A stretch of DNA of 64,000 nucleotides from Clostridia bacterium (GCA_017399405.1 JAFQCT010000015.1:1-64000); one strand, 5' to 3'. Counted from the first letter of the stretch, positions 44,594 through 53,555 are shown. Program-made: numbers and translations. The notes: generated from the sequence alone by a model not told the origin.

Positions 44594-45556
44594 ATGAAAA
44601 TCTTAGTTATATTTACAGGTGGCACAATCGGTACAAGTATAAAAAATGGTTGGGCAGATATTGACAACAACACAAAATATGTGCTTCTTAATAGTTACGA
44701 TAATAAACACAAAATTGAGTTTGCAACTGCATCTCCATATGGCACATTAAGCGAAAATCTTTCTGCTAAGCACTTAAATCTTTTGCAAAAAGAGATTGCA
44801 GATAATCTTACAAAAGACTTTGATGGCATTATTGTAACTCACGGTACAGATACTTTGCAGTACACTGCCGCTGCCATAGAATACGCATTTAACGGGTGCG
44901 AAATACCGATAGTTTTTGTTTCTGCTGACTATCCGTTAGAGGATGAAAGAACAAATGGTTTTATCAATTTTGAAACTGCAGTTGAGTTTATAAAATCAAA
45001 ATCTGCAAACGGTGTTTTTGCAAGTTATAAAAACAATGATGAAAACAATACAAATATTCATATAGGCTCACGCATTTTGCAACATAGTGAATATGATGCC
45101 AATATTTATAGTATTGATAAAATCCCTTTTGCAACTTACAACGATAAAATAACACTTAACAATATAAAAATTGAGAATACTAATAATATAGGTATATTTG
45201 ATTATGTTGAAAATCCTTGTATTTTATCTGTTGAAAGTTATCCGGGCAACAATTATGCTTATTGCCTTGATAATGTGAATGCAGTTATATTAAAACCATA
45301 TCATTCAGGCACTCTTGATACTGCAAACAGTTGCTTAGTAGATTTTTGCAACCGTGCAAAATCTAAAAACATTCCCGTATTCGTAACGGGTACTCATTAC
45401 GGCGTTGCATATAAAAGTACAGAACTTTATAGTGAGTTAGGGGTTAAACTTGTTCCTTTCGGCACATACATTTCGGCATATATGAAAATCTGGGCGGGGA
45501 TAAGTCTCTCACAAAATCTTGAAGATTTTGTAAATACCCGTATTGCAAATGAATAG
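44594..45556 (+). CDS. L-asparaginase-family amidohydrolase
   Basis: 320 residues. It has the first catalytic Thr in ILVIFTGGTIGTS near residue 10, the second in GIIVTHGTDTLQYTAAAIEY near 80 and a C-terminal domain with ILKPYHSGTLDTANS near 235. The two threonines, the Asp-Thr pair and the Lys motif place it with bacterial type I/II asparaginases. No signal peptide, so it should be cytoplasmic. It hydrolyses asparagine, and in some members glutamine or small amides. Confidence 0.83.
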   Translation: MKILVIFTGGTIGTSIKNGWADIDNNTKYVLLNSYDNKHKIEFATASPYGTLSENLSAKHLNLLQKEIADNLTKDFDGIIVTHGTDTLQYTAAAIEYAFNGCEIPIVFVSADYPLEDERTNGFINFETAVEFIKSKSANGVFASYKNNDENNTNIHIGSRILQHSEYDANIYSIDKIPFATYNDKITLNNIKIENTNNIGIFDYVENPCILSVESYPGNNYAYCLDNVNAVILKPYHSGTLDTANSCLVDFCNRAKSKNIPVFVTGTHYGVAYKSTELYSELGVKLVPFGTYISAYMKIWAGISLSQNLEDFVNTRIANE

Positions 45557-45571
45557 AATTATTACAAAAGA

Positions 45572-45601
45572 AAAAAGAGCTTTCGTATGAAGGCTCTTTT
45601 T
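45572..45601 (+). terminator. Terminator of the asparaginase gene
   Basis: Thirteen-base-pair stem AAAAAGAGCTTTC with its near-perfect complement, GTAT loop, T-rich tail. Confidence 0.85.
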
Positions 45602-45626
45602 CTTTGTTAAAAAAAGGAGAATGAAA

Positions 45627-45668
45627 ATGAAAGGGGATTGTGGTCTATGGAACTTTGACCACGGTTAA
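45627..45668 (+). CDS. Possible 13-residue peptide
   Basis: MKGDCGLWNFDHG followed by TAA. A very strong ribosome site AAAAAAGGAG ends 7 bases before this ATG. The frame contains a GTGGTC/GACCAC inverted repeat (45641-45646 and 45656-45661). No promoter of its own is clear, and it sits between the asparaginase terminator and the 3' end of an opposite gene. It could be a real small peptide, a leftover leader, or chance. Confidence 0.3.
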   Translation: MKGDCGLWNFDHG

Positions 45669-45729
45669 AGAATACTACATAAATATTGAATAAAAATATA
45701 TAAATCTTTAATATTTTGTGAATTTTAGA

Positions 45730-46965
45730 TTATTTGTTTTTCTTTAATGCCCTTGCAATTTCATTAAATTTTGGTGGTTTGCCATACATTAAAATACCTA
45801 TTCTGTAAATTGCAACAGCAAGGCGACCTACACCGTAAATTGAAATAATAAGTATAACAATTGAAATAAGTGCTTCAAGGTGACTTGCGGTGCCCATACA
45901 TATTCTTGCAAACATAGCCATTGGTGCGGTGAACGGAATATATGACAAAATGTTTATGAATGGATTATCAATGTTATCTGCACTCATAAAAGCTATGGTG
46001 ATTACAAAACTTACAATAAATGTAAACATAACAGGTATTGTAAGAGTACCAACATCTTCAAGTTTTGATGCCATTGACCCCATAGCACCGTTTAAGAATG
46101 CGTAAAGACCAAATCCCAAAACAAAGAAAACAACAGTATAAACAATAACTGATGGTGAAATGCTCATAAACATTGACATTACTTCGTTGTCAGCAAGATA
46201 TTCTTTGTTGATTACTATGCAGATTACGCCCCACAAAAGTAATACGGTAATCTGTGCAAGTCCTGCAACACCCGTGCCTATAACTTTACCGAAAATAAGA
46301 CTTTTCGGATTTGCAGAAGTTATAAGCAATTCCATAGCTCTTGAACTTTTTTCAGTTGCAACGCTTTGTGCCACAAGCTGACCGTAAATAAGTACTGCCA
46401 TATAAAGTACCATCATAAGTAAATATGCGTGGAAGAAACTCTGTGTCTGGTCCTGACCTACAATTATAGATTCACTTGTGACAAATGCATTTGAAAATTC
46501 ATCTATTTCTTCATTTGAGAGTCCTGCATTTGCAAGATAGTTCATTTTATATGACGAGAGTAGAATTTCATCGATTATATATGATGTTGTGTCATAAAGG
46601 CCTAAATTATCAACAACATAATTGTATTTAAGAGGTGAGTCAATTACGATTGCTATTTTGTATTCTTCATTTGTTACAAGCTCTTTTGCTTTTGCAAGGT
46701 CATATTTTTCTACGGTGATTTCATAATCAATCAACGCAGATTTCAAAGCATCTGTAAGCGTTTCGTCACCTGAATTATTTACAATAAGAAGACTTGGAAT
46801 TGTGTCGTCACCGAAATTTAGTGAAATATCTTTGCCATCTGCAAGTCTGGGGAAGAATGTAACAATAGCAATAACGATAGCCAAAACTAATGTAAGACCA
46901 ACAAAAATCTTGTTTTTTATGAAATTTATAAATTCAAACTTAAATACTGTAAAAAACTGTTTCAT
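45730..46965 (-). CDS. ABC-2 type export permease (NatB-like)
   Basis: 411 residues. A first membrane helix at 20-40, a large extracytoplasmic loop at about 40-180 and then five or six helices from about 185 give the NatB/YhaP pattern. It overlaps the end of its ATPase gene by 4 bases. NatAB systems export Na+ or small toxic compounds; the cargo here is unknown. Confidence 0.8.
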   Translation of the reverse strand: MKQFFTVFKFEFINFIKNKIFVGLTLVLAIVIAIVTFFPRLADGKDISLNFGDDTIPSLLIVNNSGDETLTDALKSALIDYEITVEKYDLAKAKELVTNEEYKIAIVIDSPLKYNYVVDNLGLYDTTSYIIDEILLSSYKMNYLANAGLSNEEIDEFSNAFVTSESIIVGQDQTQSFFHAYLLMMVLYMAVLIYGQLVAQSVATEKSSRAMELLITSANPKSLIFGKVIGTGVAGLAQITVLLLWGVICIVINKEYLADNEVMSMFMSISPSVIVYTVVFFVLGFGLYAFLNGAMGSMASKLEDVGTLTIPVMFTFIVSFVITIAFMSADNIDNPFINILSYIPFTAPMAMFARICMGTASHLEALISIVILIISIYGVGRLAVAIYRIGILMYGKPPKFNEIARALKKNK

Positions 46966-47873
46966 ATCTGCCCCTCCGTATATGACACAAAAATCTCGTT
47001 AAGAGAAGGCTCTTTAACTGCAAATCCGTCAATAGAATTGCCAAGTTGTGAAAGATTTTCCATAAGTTTGTCCTTGAAGTTTTCGTCAGTAAGTGTTACG
47101 GTGATGTTATCTTCATTGACAATTACACGCTTGATAAAATTGTGTTGTGAAGTATTAAGAAAATCCGCAATAGCAGTAGAGTTTTCTGTTGTGATTTCAA
47201 TAATGTTTCTTGCGTAACTGCGTTTGATGTCTTTAATTGCACCACCAAGTACAATTTTACCACCATTAAGTATTAAAATCTCGTTGCAGAATTCCTCAAT
47301 ATAGTTCATTTGATGGCTTGAGAAAAGAACAAGTTTACCATCTTTAATTAAATCTTTAACCAAATCTTTAAGGAGTGACGCGTTTACAGGGTCAAGTCCT
47401 GAAAATGGCTCATCAAGAATAATTAAATCGGGATTTGTAATAAGCGTAGCAATAAGTTGAACTTTTTGTTGATTACCTTTTGATAGGGTATCAAGACGAC
47501 GATTTTTGTATTCTTCAATGTTAAGACGGTTAAAAAGTGCGTTTGCGTTATTTATAGCAGTTTTTTTGTCGATTCCTTGGAGTGATGCAAAATACACTAA
47601 CTGTTCCATAATCTTGTGTTTTGGGTATAGTCCGCGTTCCTCCGGTAAATATCCTATACGGATTTTTTGCTTGTTTATGGGATTTCCGTCAAGATAAACT
47701 TCACCGCTATCAGCACCAAAAACATCCATAATAATACGGATAAGCGTAGTTTTACCTGCACCGTTACGACCTAAAATGCCAACAGCCTTTCCACTTTCAG
47801 CAGAAAATGAAATACCGTTCAGCACTTGCTTTTCGCCAAAACTCTTTGTAATGTTGTTTACTGATAAAATCAT
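46962..47873 (-). CDS. ABC transporter ATPase (NatA-like)
   Basis: About 303 residues from ATG 47873 (AGGTGAT upstream; the ORF opens 18 bases earlier). Walker A GILGRNGAGKTT near 37, signature TLSKGNQQKVQL near 133, Walker B LIILDEPFSGLDP near 152 and the H-loop FSSHQMN. The SKGNQQK signature and the C-terminal ligand-like tail are typical of NatA/YhaQ ATPases that pair with the permease encoded directly downstream. Confidence 0.88.
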   Translation of the reverse strand: MILSVNNITKSFGEKQVLNGISFSAESGKAVGILGRNGAGKTTLIRIIMDVFGADSGEVYLDGNPINKQKIRIGYLPEERGLYPKHKIMEQLVYFASLQGIDKKTAINNANALFNRLNIEEYKNRRLDTLSKGNQQKVQLIATLITNPDLIILDEPFSGLDPVNASLLKDLVKDLIKDGKLVLFSSHQMNYIEEFCNEILILNGGKIVLGGAIKDIKRSYARNIIEITTENSTAIADFLNTSQHNFIKRVIVNEDNITVTLTDENFKDKLMENLSQLGNSIDGFAVKEPSLNEIFVSYTEGQI

Positions 47874-48026
47874 AATATCACCTGAAATCATTGTACCATA
47901 CTTAATTAAAAAGTAAAATATAAATTCTGTAAGAAATTTGTAATAATTATTAAGGTTTTGTAATTATTATTGAAAAACACAGATTTTCTTATATAATTAT
48001 AATGATAAAATATGGGAGTAATTATA

Positions 48027-49496
48027 ATGGAATCTGTTTTTAAGTCAGAAAAAGCACAAAACAGAATACAGAATATCAGAGCATTCCTCATAAGTGACAG
48101 GTGGATTGCTATATTGTTCTGCCTTGCGGGGATAATTACAACTGCGTCTTCATATTTACCTGAAGCAAAAATTGAAATTCTTGGTACAATCTTTTTTGCG
48201 TATATTATTGGTATAACAATAGTGTTGAGTAATGACATTATGGCAGGCCTTATACCGTTTATGTTTACATATCTTATTGCTATAAGGTGTTATGACTCTT
48301 TTGACGATTTTATGCAGTATAAGTGGTTGGCATTACCGCTTATTCCAATGGTTTTATTTAATGTTATTGCATATTGGAAACCCCTTACAACAAAAGGCTC
48401 ACAGTTTAAGCCTATGGCTTTTGTATCCGCTTCAATTCTTTTGGGTGGTATAGGTTTTATTTCACCGCAAGAGTATTTTTCAGGCACATCAATTTACCAT
48501 ATGTTAGGCTTGGGTTTTGGTATGTTGTTGATTTACTCGTACTTCTATGCTCATATAAGCGTAAGAAAAGACTACTCACTTCTTAATATGCTTACAAAAA
48601 TTATGGTAGTAACAGGTTGCTTTGCAGCGTTTATGGTGATTTCACATTACCTTATAAATATAAACGATGTTATTGACCGCCAAGGACTTTTATTTATGCA
48701 GTGGCGAAATAACCTTTCAACAATTATTATGATTACAATGCCATTTGCATTTTTAATGGCAAACCAAAAATCTTACGCAACCGTGTTTGGATTTATATTC
48801 TACTTTGCACTTTTGCTTACAGGTTCTCGCGGGGGAATGGTTTTCGGCTCGGTTGAGATTGTAATGTGCATTGTTATGTATATGCTTTATGACCGCAGAC
48901 GCCGACTTGCTTATGTTTTTATCATACTTTGTCTTGCTTTTGGTTTTCTTGCATTTGCACCACAAGTTACAGAGATTTTAGGATATACTCTTGATAGATT
49001 GTTTACCGCTGTCAATGGATTTCTTATGGGAGAAAGTACAGAAGTCAGAGCAATTCATTATGCCCGCGGAATAAATGATTTTCTTACACAACCAATATTT
49101 GGTACGGGACTTGGTTATATGGGCAACCGTGATGTTCACGCGTCTGTTGATTTTGCACTTTGCTGGTATCATTGTGAGCCAATTCAGATTGCTGCAAGTT
49201 TTGGCATTGTGGGTATTGTTGCTTTCGTTTATCAGTTTATCCGCAGAAATATGCTTATCTGGAAAAAGGCTACACTTTTTAATATGACAATTTTCTTGTC
49301 CTATATAAGCCTTGAAATGATGTCACTTGTAAACCCTGGTATTCTTTGTCCGTTGCCATATCTGTTGCTTATTACATTGTTTATGGTAGTAGTTGAAAAA
49401 TGTGATGACGGTGAGTATCAAGAAAAAATTTATATTCGTAAAAAACGAGAGTTACCTAAACTCTCTAAAATAAAAGAATTAAAAGAAAAGGCTTGA
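48027..49496 (+). CDS. O-antigen ligase/polymerase-like membrane protein
   Basis: About 489 residues with ten to twelve membrane helices. ATG 48027 has GGGAG 9 bases upstream. The Wzy_C (O-antigen ligase) region is recognisable: the MQWRNNLSTIIMITMPFAF helix near 227, LLTGSRGGMVFGSVEI near 262 and a long loop with HARGIND-type charge near 345. In Gram-positives such proteins polymerise or attach wall or capsule glycans, so it may work with the polymer locus at 8137-16891. No other glycan gene is adjacent. Confidence 0.7.
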   Translation: MESVFKSEKAQNRIQNIRAFLISDRWIAILFCLAGIITTASSYLPEAKIEILGTIFFAYIIGITIVLSNDIMAGLIPFMFTYLIAIRCYDSFDDFMQYKWLALPLIPMVLFNVIAYWKPLTTKGSQFKPMAFVSASILLGGIGFISPQEYFSGTSIYHMLGLGFGMLLIYSYFYAHISVRKDYSLLNMLTKIMVVTGCFAAFMVISHYLININDVIDRQGLLFMQWRNNLSTIIMITMPFAFLMANQKSYATVFGFIFYFALLLTGSRGGMVFGSVEIVMCIVMYMLYDRRRRLAYVFIILCLAFGFLAFAPQVTEILGYTLDRLFTAVNGFLMGESTEVRAIHYARGINDFLTQPIFGTGLGYMGNRDVHASVDFALCWYHCEPIQIAASFGIVGIVAFVYQFIRRNMLIWKKATLFNMTIFLSYISLEMMSLVNPGILCPLPYLLLITLFMVVVEKCDDGEYQEKIYIRKKRELPKLSKIKELKEKA

Positions 49497-49513
49497 CATT
49501 CAGGCCTTTTTTT
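49486..49513 (+). terminator. Terminator overlapping the rpsF promoter
   Basis: Stem AAAAGGC/GCCTTTT with loop containing the -35 box of the next operon, followed by seven T. Confidence 0.75.
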
Positions 49514-49521
49514 GTTACAAT
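49493..49521 (+). promoter_or_regulatory. Promoter of rpsF-ssb-rpsR
   Basis: TTGACA (49493-49498), 17-base spacer, TACAAT (49516-49521). The -35 box is in the loop of the upstream terminator. Confidence 0.8.
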
Positions 49522-49530
49522 TCATATTTG

Positions 49531-49602
49531 CTATGGATAATTTTGTTCAATCCATATCCTTCCTCTCGAGGATAAGTTCGAGGGGCAAAGTCCACAAGGA
49601 GG
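49531..49602 (+). promoter_or_regulatory. Structured leader of rpsF operon
   Basis: Two hairpins: ATGGAT/ATCCAT (near 49532-49554) and CCTCTCGA/TCGAGGGG (near 49561-49585, 8-base loop). S6:S18 autoregulation of this operon is known in Firmicutes, but the diagnostic CCG bulge is not obvious here. Confidence 0.45.
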
Positions 49603-49611
49603 TGTAAAAGA

Positions 49612-49890
49612 ATGTCAAAGTATGAGACTATTATGGTTTTCTCACTCACAAAGGGTGAAGAAGCTGCAAAAGAGCTTGTAGAAAAATTTAAGGCTCTTAT
49701 GGAATCAAACGGCACTCTTGAAAGCGTTGATGAGTGGGGTAAGAGAAGACTTGCTTACCTTATCAATGATGAGGCTGAGGGTTACTATGTTCTTTATAAC
49801 TATGAAGCAAACCCTGAGTTCCCAGCAGAGCTTGAAAGAATTGCAAAAATCACTGACGGTGTTCTCAGAACATTAGTAGTAAAGAAGTAA
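49612..49890 (+). CDS. rpsF: 30S ribosomal protein S6
   Basis: 92 residues. It has YETIMVFSLTKGEE at the N-terminus, WGKRRLAYLINDEAEGYYVLYN in the middle and the RIAKITDGVLRTLVVKK end. First gene of the rpsF-ssb-rpsR operon, ribosome site AAGGAGG. Confidence 0.95.
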   Translation: MSKYETIMVFSLTKGEEAAKELVEKFKALMESNGTLESVDEWGKRRLAYLINDEAEGYYVLYNYEANPEFPAELERIAKITDGVLRTLVVKK

Positions 49891-49906
49891 TCGGAGGAAA
49901 AATAAG

Positions 49907-50380
49907 ATGATTAATACTGTAGTTCTTATGGGTAGATTAACATTTGACCCCGAGCTTCGCACAACACCATCAGGTGTTTCAGTAGTTCGCTTTCAGGTTG
50001 CTGTAGACAGAAGTTACCAGAAAGCAGGCGAAGAAAGAAAAGCTGACTTTATTGATGTTACTGCATGGCGTCAGACTGCTGACTTCGTTTCTCGTTATTT
50101 CCACAAAGGTTCTATGATTGCTATTGAAGGTTCACTTCAAACAGATAACTTTACAGACAAAGACGGAAACAAGAGAAAGTCAGTTCAAGTTATTGCAAAC
50201 AATGTTTCATTCTGCGGTAGCAAGAGTGAAGGTGGTAACAATACTTATGCAGCTGCAAAGCAAGATTCAGCACCGGCTGTTTCTTACCAGAGTGCAGATG
50301 CAGGTAGCTTTTCAGTTTTACCCGATGATAACCAGGGATTCCCATTCGGTGCAGATGATGACGAGGGACTTCCGTTTTAA
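49907..50380 (+). CDS. ssb: Single-stranded DNA-binding protein
   Basis: 157 residues. OB fold from INTVVLMGRLTFDPELRTTP, FDVTAWRQTADF-type core (FIDVTAWRQTADFVSRYF near 48), SMIAIEGSLQTDNFTD near 68, then a flexible tail ending in the acidic tip DDDEGLPF used to recruit repair and replication proteins. It lies between rpsF and rpsR as usual. Confidence 0.96.
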   Translation: MINTVVLMGRLTFDPELRTTPSGVSVVRFQVAVDRSYQKAGEERKADFIDVTAWRQTADFVSRYFHKGSMIAIEGSLQTDNFTDKDGNKRKSVQVIANNVSFCGSKSEGGNNTYAAAKQDSAPAVSYQSADAGSFSVLPDDNQGFPFGADDDEGLPF

Positions 50381-50405
50381 TTGATTCTAATAGGAGGAAA
50401 CAACA

Positions 50406-50648
50406 ATGGCATACGATAAGAATGCAAGACCAAACAGAAAAGGTCGCAAAAAAGTTTGTGCATTTTGTGTAGAAAAAGTTGAAAAAATCGACTATAAAGA
50501 TACAGCAAAACTCCGTCGTTACACATCAGAAAGAGCAAAGATTCTTCCTCGCCGTGTAACAGGTACTTGTGCATATCACCAGAGAGAGCTTACAACAGCT
50601 ATCAAGAGAGCAAGACAAATCGCTCTTATGCCTTACACAAATGACTAA
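50406..50648 (+). CDS. rpsR: 30S ribosomal protein S18
   Basis: 80 residues. It has [20 protein letters not shown] at the N-terminus and [20 protein letters not shown] near 45, ending [15 protein letters not shown]. The CxxC and Cys-x-His residues suggest the zinc-containing S18 form. Ribosome site AGGAGG. Confidence 0.96.
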   Translation: MAYDKNARPNRKGRKKVCAFCVEKVEKIDYKDTAKLRRYTSERAKILPRRVTGTCAYHQRELTTAIKRARQIALMPYTND

Positions 50649-50657
50649 TTAACAATT

Positions 50658-50683
50658 AAGCCGTCCAAAAGGACGGCTTTTTT
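50658..50683 (+). terminator. Terminator of rpsF operon
   Basis: Nine-base-pair stem AAGCCGTCC/GGACGGCTT with AAAA loop and a T tract. Confidence 0.9.
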
Positions 50684-50694
50684 ATATAATTTTG

Positions 50695-50726
50695 TAGGGG
50701 ACGCTGACCACAGCGTCCCCTTTTTT
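50695..50726 (+). repeat. GTAGGGG-type palindromic module, terminator-like
   Basis: GGGGACGCTG (50697-50706) and CAGCGTCCCC (50711-50720), ACCA loop, six T. The GTAGGGG start and the mirrored CCCC end resemble the modules at 62738-62814, so it looks like a repeat that also works as a terminator. Confidence 0.6.
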
Positions 50727-50739
50727 ATGCAAAAAACTA

Positions 50740-50787
50740 TTGACAAAATAAAAACTATGTTATATAGTTAGTTATAGAAGTAACTAA
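50740..50787 (+). promoter_or_regulatory. Promoter and operator of the GntR-type regulator operon
   Basis: TTGACA (50740-50745), 17-base spacer, TATAGT (50763-50768). It overlaps a perfect inverted repeat TTAGTTA (50768-50774)/TAACTAA (50781-50787) with a 6-base centre, placed on the transcript start. This fits self-repression by the first gene product. Confidence 0.75.
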
Positions 50788-50823
50788 CCTAATAAAAGTG
50801 TTTGAAAATTGGGAGGTGCAGAA

Positions 50824-51195
50824 TTGGTGTTTTCGTTTACAGAAGATAAGCCGTTATATCTTCAGATTGCAGAACAACTTGAAGATGCAATTTTCATAGG
50901 TGCTTATAAGGAGGAAACACAAATTCCTTCAACAACCGAGCTTTCGGTGTCTTTGCAAATGAATCCTGCAACGGTATTGAAGGGAATGAATATTCTTGTT
51001 GCAGAAAATATTATCTACAAAAAAAGAGGCTTGGGAATGTTTGTTTGCACAGGGGCAGTTGAAAGGATTAAACAAAAAAGACAAGAAAAATTTTATGACG
51101 ATTTTGTTCTGCCACTTTTAGACGAAGCAAAAAAGCTTGGTCTTAATAATAATGAAATCATAAATCTTATAGAAAAAAGGGGAGATAAAGAGTGA
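50824..51195 (+). CDS. GntR-family regulator, YtrA subfamily
   Basis: About 123 residues. GntR winged helix: FTEDKPLYLQIAEQLEDAIF, GAYKEETQIPSTTELSVSLQ, then MNPATVLKGMNILVAENIIY, and GMFVCTG as the wing; only a short C-terminal helix follows, as in YtrA-type regulators that control ABC transporters. The start is TTG 50824 or GTG 50827, both in frame; GGAGG is 7 bases before the TTG. The gene overlaps the ABC ATPase start by 4 bases. Confidence 0.85.
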   Translation: MVFSFTEDKPLYLQIAEQLEDAIFIGAYKEETQIPSTTELSVSLQMNPATVLKGMNILVAENIIYKKRGLGMFVCTGAVERIKQKRQEKFYDDFVLPLLDEAKKLGLNNNEIINLIEKRGDKE

Positions 51196-52043
51196 GTATT
51201 AAAATTGCCGATTTAACAAAGAAATATGGTAAAAACATTGTGTTAAAGTCAATTTCTCTTGAATTTCAGGAAGAAACAATTTACGGCTTGTTAGGCAGAA
51301 ATGGCGTTGGTAAATCCACTTTGCTGAATATTATATCTAACCGTATTTTCAAGAACAGTGGTGAAGTTCTTGTAGATGGTGAAAACGCAGAGGAAAATAC
51401 AAAAGCACAAGAAAAAATATTCTTAATGAGCGAAACAAATCTTTACCCCGAAACAATGAAATGTTCAGAAATAATTAAATGGACAAAAGAGTTTTATCCT
51501 GAAACTGATGTGGCTCTGGCTTTTGAATTGGCAAAAAAGTTTTCACTTGATACAAGTAAAAAAATCAGTGCACTTTCAACCGGTCAACGAACTATAATCA
51601 AATTTATTGTTGCAATCTCATCAAACGCAAAATACACCTTTCTTGATGAGCCGGTTTTGGGGTTAGATGCAAACCACAGAGCGCTTCTTTATAAAACTAT
51701 AATTGAAGAATACGCAAAAAATCCAAGAACTATTGTTATTTCAACTCATTTAATTGAAGAAATCGCAACAGTAATTGAAAAAGTTGTCGTTCTTCATGAT
51801 TGTAAAGTAGTTTTGGCAGAAAGTACAGAAGATTTGCTTAATAAAGGCTATTCAGCAAAAGGTAGTATTTCAGATATTGAAGAATTTGTAAAACACAAAA
51901 ATTGTCTGGGCATTGAAAAGATAGGCGGATTTGCTACGGCTTATCTTCTTGATGAAAAAACCGAAAGCATTAATGAAAACATTGAATTTTCAAAAATTAA
52001 CTTGCAAAAATTATTTATAGAATTAACAGGTGGGGAGGGCTAA
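51192..52043 (+). CDS. ABC transporter ATPase
   Basis: 283 residues. Walker A GLLGRNGVGKST near 35, signature ALSTGQRTIIKF near 131, Walker B YTFLDEPVLGLDANHR near 151, ISTHLIEE H-loop. Reads as the ATPase of a YtrB/BcrA-like exporter. The start is GTG overlapping the regulator stop. Confidence 0.88.
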   Translation: MSIKIADLTKKYGKNIVLKSISLEFQEETIYGLLGRNGVGKSTLLNIISNRIFKNSGEVLVDGENAEENTKAQEKIFLMSETNLYPETMKCSEIIKWTKEFYPETDVALAFELAKKFSLDTSKKISALSTGQRTIIKFIVAISSNAKYTFLDEPVLGLDANHRALLYKTIIEEYAKNPRTIVISTHLIEEIATVIEKVVVLHDCKVVLAESTEDLLNKGYSAKGSISDIEEFVKHKNCLGIEKIGGFATAYLLDEKTESINENIEFSKINLQKLFIELTGGEG

Positions 52044-52045
52044 AA

Positions 52046-52786
52046 ATGAAACTCAAAAGTGCATTGAAGTACAGATGTCAAAAGAACTTAAAGCTTATCG
52101 GCGTATTTTATCTTGCTTTGTCTGTAATTATACTTGTGCCATTTATCGCAAAAAAACTTTTTTCGTACAGTATTGGGACATTTGAAGATGGCGTTGATAT
52201 GTTCTATTACCTAACGGCAGTATTTTCATTTGCTATAGGCTTTTTATCATTTAAGGAAGAACAAGATTTCTTTGTTCAAAATGGTGCAATCCGTGGACAA
52301 GCTTATAAAAGCTTTATAGGTTATCTGCCTGTAACTGTTGTTTTTGCCCTTGCAGAAAGATTATTTACATTTTTATTGTGCAAGGTAATAAAGGCAGATT
52401 ATTCACATTTTTTAAGCACAAAAGCTGCCATAGAAAACAGAACTTTTATTGAGGATGTTCTTTATGAAACACTTGCCTTAATGTGTTTTTTATGTTTGGG
52501 ATATTTAATAGCAATTATAATCCGTAGAATAAAGCCGATTTATATTATATTAGCAACCGTTCTTATTTCGGTTGGATTATATGCAGACTATTTATCAAGT
52601 AACACAAACAGAATGTTGCCGATTTTTGCTTACGTTCCAAGTCTGATATATTTCGGCTCTGCTTTTAATGAGCTTGTGCCATTGAATTTTGTGGTTTCGC
52701 ACGTTCTGACCATTTGCATTTTACTTTCACTTTCATACATTTTAGCTTTGGGTATGAGTGTTAACGGAAAGGAGAAGCAAAAATGA
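52046..52786 (+). CDS. ABC transporter membrane protein
   Basis: 246 residues with six hydrophobic helices and little recognisable sequence. It starts 2 bases after the ATPase and overlaps the next gene by 4, so it is the permease of this system. It fits the YtrC/D-like ABC-2 permeases. Confidence 0.75.
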   Translation: MKLKSALKYRCQKNLKLIGVFYLALSVIILVPFIAKKLFSYSIGTFEDGVDMFYYLTAVFSFAIGFLSFKEEQDFFVQNGAIRGQAYKSFIGYLPVTVVFALAERLFTFLLCKVIKADYSHFLSTKAAIENRTFIEDVLYETLALMCFLCLGYLIAIIIRRIKPIYIILATVLISVGLYADYLSSNTNRMLPIFAYVPSLIYFGSAFNELVPLNFVVSHVLTICILLSLSYILALGMSVNGKEKQK

Positions 52787-53499
52787 ATAAGAAAAAATAT
52801 ATTATGCCATCAATTATTATAGTAGTTTCGGCTATTCTTCTTGTGATAACATTGGTATTCTCCACAAACTTTATATTTTGCACAGGATTAAACTCATTTA
52901 ATGCTGAACGCATAGAAAAAAGCAGACCGTTTTCAGAATTAGCTTATAAAATAAGTCCGTGCTATTCTAATCTTCATGGCTTGTATGACACTTATCGCTA
53001 TACCCGTTATTATAGCCCTTACGGTGAAAACGGTATTTCTTATACAGGTGAAGCACCTGAAGGTTATTATGAAAAATGCGCTGAATATTCAAAGAAAATG
53101 TATGAATATTATAAGGCAAATTCAGAAGCGTATAAGAGTAATCAAAACTCAAATCCAAGTTTTGATGTTGCTTACCCAACACAAGGAATAGCGTTAGCAG
53201 GTGCGATTTCCAATTATATAGTTTCATTATATTTAGATGGTCAAAAGGAAGAAGCGCAAAGAGTTGTTAACGAGTATGTCAATAGTGCACCTGAAGATGA
53301 ATCTATGTGTCATATAGGTGTTTCTGATTTTTTAAATACAGTACACGACCTTGAAAAAGATATAAATTATCAAAAATGGATGGTTGAAATCGAAGAAAAA
53401 ATTACAGAGGAATATTATAAAGCATTCCCTGAAAAAGATGAAGTTGAGAATATGTTTACAGACGGCGAAAACTACAAACCATTTGACTGGCAAAAATAA
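52783..53499 (+). CDS. Membrane-anchored protein of the GntR-ABC operon
   Basis: 238 residues. One N-terminal membrane helix (residues 7-30), then an extracytoplasmic, Tyr- and Asn-rich domain (YDTYRYTRYYSPYGENGISY near 70). The last 100 residues look helical. No family recognised. The 4-base overlap with the permease implies it belongs to the same transport or resistance function. Confidence 0.6.
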   Translation: MNKKKYIMPSIIIVVSAILLVITLVFSTNFIFCTGLNSFNAERIEKSRPFSELAYKISPCYSNLHGLYDTYRYTRYYSPYGENGISYTGEAPEGYYEKCAEYSKKMYEYYKANSEAYKSNQNSNPSFDVAYPTQGIALAGAISNYIVSLYLDGQKEEAQRVVNEYVNSAPEDESMCHIGVSDFLNTVHDLEKDINYQKWMVEIEEKITEEYYKAFPEKDEVENMFTDGENYKPFDWQK

Positions 53500-53555
53500 T
53501 ACGGTGTCGCTCACTTGAGGATTTAAGGCGGTTAAATCTATGTTTTACATTCACC

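Noticed and set aside
49531-49602. Canonical S6:S18 autoregulatory motif in the rpsF leader
   Set aside because: Two hairpins exist but the conserved CCG bulge is not seen; listed only as a structured leader.
50695-50726. Second plain terminator of the rpsF operon
   Set aside because: It could terminate transcription, but its GTAGGGG border and palindromic core match a repeat found again at 62738-62814, so it is annotated as a repeat.
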